Below are positions 60,054 through 64,000 of a stretch of DNA of 64,000 bases, piece by piece; within the stretch, counting starts at the first letter, position 1, and the number at the start of each line of letters is the position of its first letter. The translations under genes and the position numbers were made by a program. This DNA is from Scopulibacillus_A cellulosilyticus (GTDB lineage: Bacteria > Bacillota > Bacilli > Bacillales > Sporolactobacillaceae), in contig NZ_JBHTCO010000004.1 of the NCBI RefSeq assembly GCF_042665295.1, positions 248,001 to 312,000 of the forward strand. The letters run 5' to 3'. The notes below the pieces were generated by a model. It was not told the DNA's origin. It made no database searches and saw only the letters and a list, made by a program, of their open reading frames with translations.

Positions 60054-61439
60054 ATGAGCGGTAAGTCAATACAACCGCCTATAGTTTCAGACGTTCTGGA
60101 AAAAAATTTTGAGGAAGTGTCGCCGGGCTTTAATACTCAGGAGGCATCAGAAGAGGCAAACCGCTGTCTATATTGTTATGATGCCCCGTGTATTAATGCT
60201 TGTCCGACTGGCATTAATATCCCTTCATTTATTAAAAAAATAGCTTCTGGGAATTTAAAAGGTTCAGCAAAAACGATTATGGAAGCCAATCCCATCGGAG
60301 CAAGCTGTGCGCGTGTTTGCCCGACTGAGGAATTGTGCGAAGGGGCTTGTGTATTAAATTATTCAACGAAGCCGATAATGATCGGCAACTTGCAGCGTTA
60401 TGCAACCGACTGGGCAATTAAAAATGAACAGGTATTATTTAAGCCGGGTCATAAAATTGGTAAAAGTATTGCGATTATCGGCGCCGGACCGGCTGGTTTG
60501 TCAGCTTCCAGGGAGCTTGCCCTGCTGGGACATCAAGTGACTATTTTTGAAGCGAAAGATAAGGCAGGAGGATTAGATACATACGGTATTGTCCCGTTCC
60601 GTCTGCCGCAAACGATTTCTTTATGGGAAGTTAAACAGATTGAAAGTCTCGGTGTTGACATTCGGACGAACACAGAGGTTGGAAAAGATATTTCAATAGA
60701 TGAAATAATGAACAATTATGATGCTGTCATATTAACGATAGGAATGTCAAAAGTCCCTATGCTTGGAATTAAGGGAGAAGAACTGGAAGGAATATATGAT
60801 GCGATTGATTTGGTAGAGGAAGTCAAAACAAAAGGACCGCAAAGTCTTTCAAAGCATTTTGCCGGGAAACGTGTCGCTGTCATTGGTGCAGGTAATACAG
60901 CGATCGATGGTGCGACTTGCTCTGTTAGACTGGGTGCTGAAAATGTGCAAATTTTATATCGCAGAACAAAAGAAGAAATGAGCGCTTATGGTTTTGAATA
61001 TGAATTTGCAAAACTTGATGGTGTTGAATTCAGATGGTTAACGAATCCAAAAAGGATCATTGGCGATGAAAATGGCCGTGTTAAACAGCTGGAATGTATC
61101 CGGATGACATTAGGAGATACGGCGCATGACGGCAGGCGCCGCCCTGTTGAAATGAAAGGCTCGGAATTTCTAATGGATGTAGATGTTATTGTAAAGGCGA
61201 TCGGTCAAACCCGATATATAAAATTAATCGAATCATTGGGCATTAAACATAGACATGGCGTTGTAGAAGTAAATCCAAAAAGTTTCCAAACTTCAAATTC
61301 AAAAGTATATGCCGCTGGTGATGTTATTTTTGGGAAAGGCAGCGGTGAAGCGATGGTTGTCTCGGCAGCTCAACAGGGTAAAGAGATGGCATACGCTGTT
61401 CATAAGGATTTTAAAGAAAGGCAAGCGAAAAGCGTTTAA
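60054..61439 (+). CDS. preT: Dihydropyrimidine dehydrogenase subunit PreT
   Basis: A 461-residue FAD/NAD oxidoreductase. The N-terminal part carries cysteine sets for iron-sulfur clusters (CLYCYDAPCINACPTG, CARVCPTEELCEGAC); FAD motif GAGPAGLSASREL at about residue 145; NAD motif GAGNTAID; and a C-terminal AAGDVIFGKGSGEAMV. It feeds electrons from NADH to PreA for reduction of uracil and thymine. ATG 60054 follows GGGAGGG; the ATG at 60036 is upstream of that site. It pairs with preA 44 bases downstream. Confidence 0.92.
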   Translation: MSGKSIQPPIVSDVLEKNFEEVSPGFNTQEASEEANRCLYCYDAPCINACPTGINIPSFIKKIASGNLKGSAKTIMEANPIGASCARVCPTEELCEGACVLNYSTKPIMIGNLQRYATDWAIKNEQVLFKPGHKIGKSIAIIGAGPAGLSASRELALLGHQVTIFEAKDKAGGLDTYGIVPFRLPQTISLWEVKQIESLGVDIRTNTEVGKDISIDEIMNNYDAVILTIGMSKVPMLGIKGEELEGIYDAIDLVEEVKTKGPQSLSKHFAGKRVAVIGAGNTAIDGATCSVRLGAENVQILYRRTKEEMSAYGFEYEFAKLDGVEFRWLTNPKRIIGDENGRVKQLECIRMTLGDTAHDGRRRPVEMKGSEFLMDVDVIVKAIGQTRYIKLIESLGIKHRHGVVEVNPKSFQTSNSKVYAAGDVIFGKGSGEAMVVSAAQQGKEMAYAVHKDFKERQAKSV

Positions 61440-61483
61440 GCCTTTTGAGGGTGCCAAAATATCAGATTTCGAGGAGGCTGAGT

Positions 61484-62749
61484 ATGGCAGATTTAAGTAT
61501 TGATCTGGCCGGAATTAAATCGCCAAATCCGTATTGGCTTGCCTCAGCACCGCCAACTAATTCCGGTTATCAAGTCCAACGTGCTTTTGAAGCCGGATGG
61601 GGAGGGGCAGTCTGGAAAACACTTGGAGATCCAATTTTAAATGTAACTTCGCGTTTTGCAGGTTTTCATTATAACGGTCAGCGAATGTTTGGATTTAATA
61701 ATATTGAATTAATCACTGACCGACCGCTCGATGAAAATCTAAAGGAAATCTATGAAACAAAGAAACTTTTTCCTAATCATGCGATTGTTGCTTCATTAAT
61801 GGTGGAACCAAAAAGAGAAAAATGGCATGAAATTGTAAAAAGAGTTCAAGATGTTGGCGTTGATGGCTTTGAACTCAACTTTGGCTGTCCGCACGGCATG
61901 TCTGAAAGAGGTATGGGATCGGCTTCAGGTCAGCAGCCGGATTTAGTTAAAAAACAAACGATGTGGGTGAAAGAGGTGTCGCAAGTCCCGGTGATTGTAA
62001 AACTGACGCCTAATATTACTGACATCACCGTTACTGCAGCATCAGCTGTTCAGGGAGGTGCTGATGCGGTAAGCATGATTAATACAATTAATAGTTTGGC
62101 AGGGGTCGATTTTGATACATGGGAGACGATACCAAGTGTAGCCGGAAAAGGGGCGCATGGAGGGTATTGCGGTCCGGCGGTGAAGCCGATAGCCCTTAAT
62201 ATGGTAGCCGAATGTGCAAGACATCCAAAAATTAATGTGCCTATATCCGGTATTGGCGGTATTTCCACATGGCAAGATGCTGTTGAGTTCATGTTAATGG
62301 GAGCAACGGGGGTTCAAGTGTGTACGGCTGCCATGCATCATGGATTTAGAATAGTCGAGGATATGATTGATGGATTAAATCATTATCTGGAAGAAAAAGG
62401 CCTGTCATCTGTTAATGAGCTTATAGGAAAATCCGTTCATAGATTCACTGATTGGGGAGACCTTGATTTAAATTATAAACTTGTTGCCCGGATAAACAAT
62501 GATATTTGTATTAACTGCAATAAATGCCATATTGCCTGTGAAGATACTGCTCATCAGTGCATTGATATGTTAACGGATAACAATGGCAAGAAATATCTAG
62601 AAGTGCGGGAAGAGGAATGTGTCGGCTGCAACCTTTGCTCGAATGTCTGTCCTGTTGAGGGTGCGATTGATATGGTAGAGCTTCCGCGAACACTTCCGTC
62701 AATGACATGGAATGAACGGCAAAAAGCGATTCAAAATCCGGTTTATTAG
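61484..62749 (+). CDS. preA: Dihydropyrimidine dehydrogenase subunit PreA
   Basis: A 421-residue catalytic subunit. The first 320 residues form the FMN-containing dihydroorotate dehydrogenase-type barrel (NPYWLASAPPTNSGYQVQRA, ELNFGCPHGM, GIGGISTWQDAVEFM), and the end is a two-cluster ferredoxin domain (CINCNKCHIAC, CVGCNLCSNVCP). It reduces uracil and thymine to the dihydro forms with electrons from PreT. ATG 61484 follows GAGGAGG. The barrel has the catalytic Cys-containing loop region seen in the family. Next is the dihydropyrimidinase gene. Confidence 0.93.
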   Translation: MADLSIDLAGIKSPNPYWLASAPPTNSGYQVQRAFEAGWGGAVWKTLGDPILNVTSRFAGFHYNGQRMFGFNNIELITDRPLDENLKEIYETKKLFPNHAIVASLMVEPKREKWHEIVKRVQDVGVDGFELNFGCPHGMSERGMGSASGQQPDLVKKQTMWVKEVSQVPVIVKLTPNITDITVTAASAVQGGADAVSMINTINSLAGVDFDTWETIPSVAGKGAHGGYCGPAVKPIALNMVAECARHPKINVPISGIGGISTWQDAVEFMLMGATGVQVCTAAMHHGFRIVEDMIDGLNHYLEEKGLSSVNELIGKSVHRFTDWGDLDLNYKLVARINNDICINCNKCHIACEDTAHQCIDMLTDNNGKKYLEVREEECVGCNLCSNVCPVEGAIDMVELPRTLPSMTWNERQKAIQNPVY

Positions 62750-62787
62750 TTTATTAGATTTATCTAATGGATATGGGGGTTTTTTAT

Positions 62788-64000
62788 ATGAAAAAAATCA
62801 TTAAAAATGGAACAGTTGTAACTGCAGCTGATACTTATCATGCTGATATTCTTATAGAAAATGATAAGGTGAAAAGCATAGGCGGCAACTTATCCGATTC
62901 TGATGCGGAAATCGTTGATGCCAAAGGTATGTATGTTTTCCCCGGCGGTGTTGATCCGCATACCCATATGGAAATGCCTTTCGGAGGAACAGTGACAAAG
63001 GATGACTTTGAAACAGGAACAATCGCTGCCGCTTATGGGGGAACGACAACAATCATAGATTTTTGCCTGACTGATAAAGGAAAATCATTAAAAAGCGCTA
63101 TCGAGAAATGGCATAAGAAATCAAATGATAAAGCGGTTATTGACTATAGCTTCCATTTAATGATCGGCGAAATCAATGACAAAGTTTTAGAAGAGTTACC
63201 TGTAATCATTAAAGAAGAAGGCATTACATCCTTTAAAGTTTTCATGGCTTATAAAAATGTTTTTCAGGCGGATGACGAAACTTTATTTAGAACATTAATT
63301 ACTGCCAAGGAACACGGGGCGCTCGTCATGGTTCATGCCGAAAACGGCGATGTTATTGAACATTTAACTAAGAAAGCATTAGAAGAAGGACATACCGAGC
63401 CGATTTACCATGCACTGACCCGGCCATCAGAAGCTGAAGGGGAGGCGACAGGGCGTGCGGCGAAACTGACGGGTCTCGCAAACTCTCAGTTATATGTTGT
63501 TCATGTGACTTGTCAAGAAGCAGTCGAACAAATAGCAAATGCCCGAAGCAAAGGGTACCAAGTGTGGGGTGAAACATGCCCGCAATATTTAGTGCTTGAT
63601 CAATCCTATCTGGAAAAACCGAATTTTGAAGGTGCAAAATATGTTTGGTCCCCGCCATTAAGAGAGAAATTCCATCAGGATGTTTTATGGCATGCATTAA
63701 AAAGCGGACAGTTGCAAACGATTGGCTCCGATCAATGTTCATTTGATTTTAAAGGGCAAAAGGACCTTGGAAAAGATGATTTTTCAAAAATTCCTAACGG
63801 CGGTCCGTTTGTTGAGGATCGGGTCAGTGTTCTTTTTTCAGAGGGGGTAAAGAAAGGGCGTATTACTCTAAACGAATTTGTAGATTTGGTTTCTACAAGA
63901 GCCGCAAAGCTTTTTGGTTTGTTCCCGAAAAAAGGCACAATAGCGCCTGGCAGCGATGCGGATATCGTTATTTTTGATCCTAAAGTTGAAAGAACCTTAT
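62788..64000 (+). CDS. hydA: Dihydropyrimidinase/D-hydantoinase (cut by right edge)
   Basis: The frame is open from ATG 62788 (GGGGG upstream) to the window end, giving about 404 residues of an expected 460-470. It is an amidohydrolase with the metal motif GVDPHTHMEM, the carboxylated lysine in FKVFMAYKN, VHAENGD, VHVTCQEA, and GSDQCSFDFKGQK. It opens the ring of dihydrouracil or dihydrothymine to N-carbamoyl-beta-amino acids, which pydC then hydrolyses. It is in line with preT and preA and probably in their operon. Confidence 0.92.
   Translation, partial: MKKIIKNGTVVTAADTYHADILIENDKVKSIGGNLSDSDAEIVDAKGMYVFPGGVDPHTHMEMPFGGTVTKDDFETGTIAAAYGGTTTIIDFCLTDKGKSLKSAIEKWHKKSNDKAVIDYSFHLMIGEINDKVLEELPVIIKEEGITSFKVFMAYKNVFQADDETLFRTLITAKEHGALVMVHAENGDVIEHLTKKALEEGHTEPIYHALTRPSEAEGEATGRAAKLTGLANSQLYVVHVTCQEAVEQIANARSKGYQVWGETCPQYLVLDQSYLEKPNFEGAKYVWSPPLREKFHQDVLWHALKSGQLQTIGSDQCSFDFKGQKDLGKDDFSKIPNGGPFVEDRVSVLFSEGVKKGRITLNEFVDLVSTRAAKLFGLFPKKGTIAPGSDADIVIFDPKVERTL

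Noticed and set aside
1..64000. CRISPR arrays, prophage, insertion-sequence transposases, rRNA operons
   Set aside because: No repeat-spacer pattern, no phage structural genes, no transposase frames and no rRNA sequence were seen.

Overview
The window looks like chromosomal DNA of an aerobic Bacillaceae-type Firmicute. The evidence is low G+C, strong GGAGG-type ribosome binding sites, frequent TTG and GTG starts, family-level matches to Bacillus proteins (PucG, the YhjB/YhjC-type pair, MgtC) and a Bacillus-style tRNA-Pro. Almost the whole window is catabolic: polyamines, amino acids and peptides, sugar acids, and pyrimidines.

Layout. (1) 1-10.8 kb: PuuP-like putrescine/amino-acid permeases (one cut by the left edge, one intact, one pseudogene, one intact). 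They surround a minus-strand peptidase and symporter group (M42 peptidase, DUF3311 + SSS symporter, M20 peptidase) with a divergent GntR/FCD regulator. (2) 10.9-16.9 kb: a small orphan protein, a structured leader RNA, a sigma-54 activator, an aldehyde dehydrogenase and a putrescine aminotransferase. (3) 17-25 kb: sugar-acid genes around an IclR regulator (TIM-barrel protein, FAH-family enzyme, MFS transporter, divergent IlvD/Edd dehydratase, HDAC-like amidohydrolase). (4) 25-27.3 kb: a BlaI/M56 pair and a DmpA-type peptidase. (5) 27.4-30.2 kb: larE-larB-larC, which make the nickel-pincer cofactor. (6) 30.5-39.7 kb: second sugar-acid block (MFS, D-2-hydroxyacid dehydrogenase, LarA-like epimerase, MFS, split UxaA, YagE-type aldolase, MFS). 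(7) 39.8-42.4 kb, minus strand: agmatine deiminase and a PuuP-like permease, divergent from sigma-54 activator 2. (8) 44.3-47.4 kb: PucG and a second class V aminotransferase. (9) 47.5-49 kb: L,D-transpeptidase, tRNA-Pro(CGG), MgtC-like protein. (10) 49.2-55.8 kb: sigma-54 activator 3, class III aminotransferase, aldehyde dehydrogenase, permease. (11) 55.9-64 kb: two saccharopine-dehydrogenase-like paralogs and reductive pyrimidine degradation (beta-ureidopropionase, PreT, PreA, dihydropyrimidinase running off the right edge).

Two regulatory layers can be read directly from the DNA. First, six near-perfect -24/-12 (sigma-54) promoters precede the permeases, the aldehyde dehydrogenase/putrescine aminotransferase pair, agmatine deiminase, and the 51 kb aminotransferase. 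Three sigma-54 activator genes lie among them and candidate enhancer palindromes are visible, so a SigL-dependent polyamine/amine regulon is likely. Second, a 17-bp palindrome (GTTTTATAATATAAAAC and variants) occurs five times, only in front of sugar-acid genes between 17 and 34 kb; the IclR protein at 18.2 kb is the best candidate to bind it. The most interesting idea is that a nickel-pincer (NPN) dependent epimerase of the LarA family works inside this sugar-acid pathway together with its own cofactor genes.
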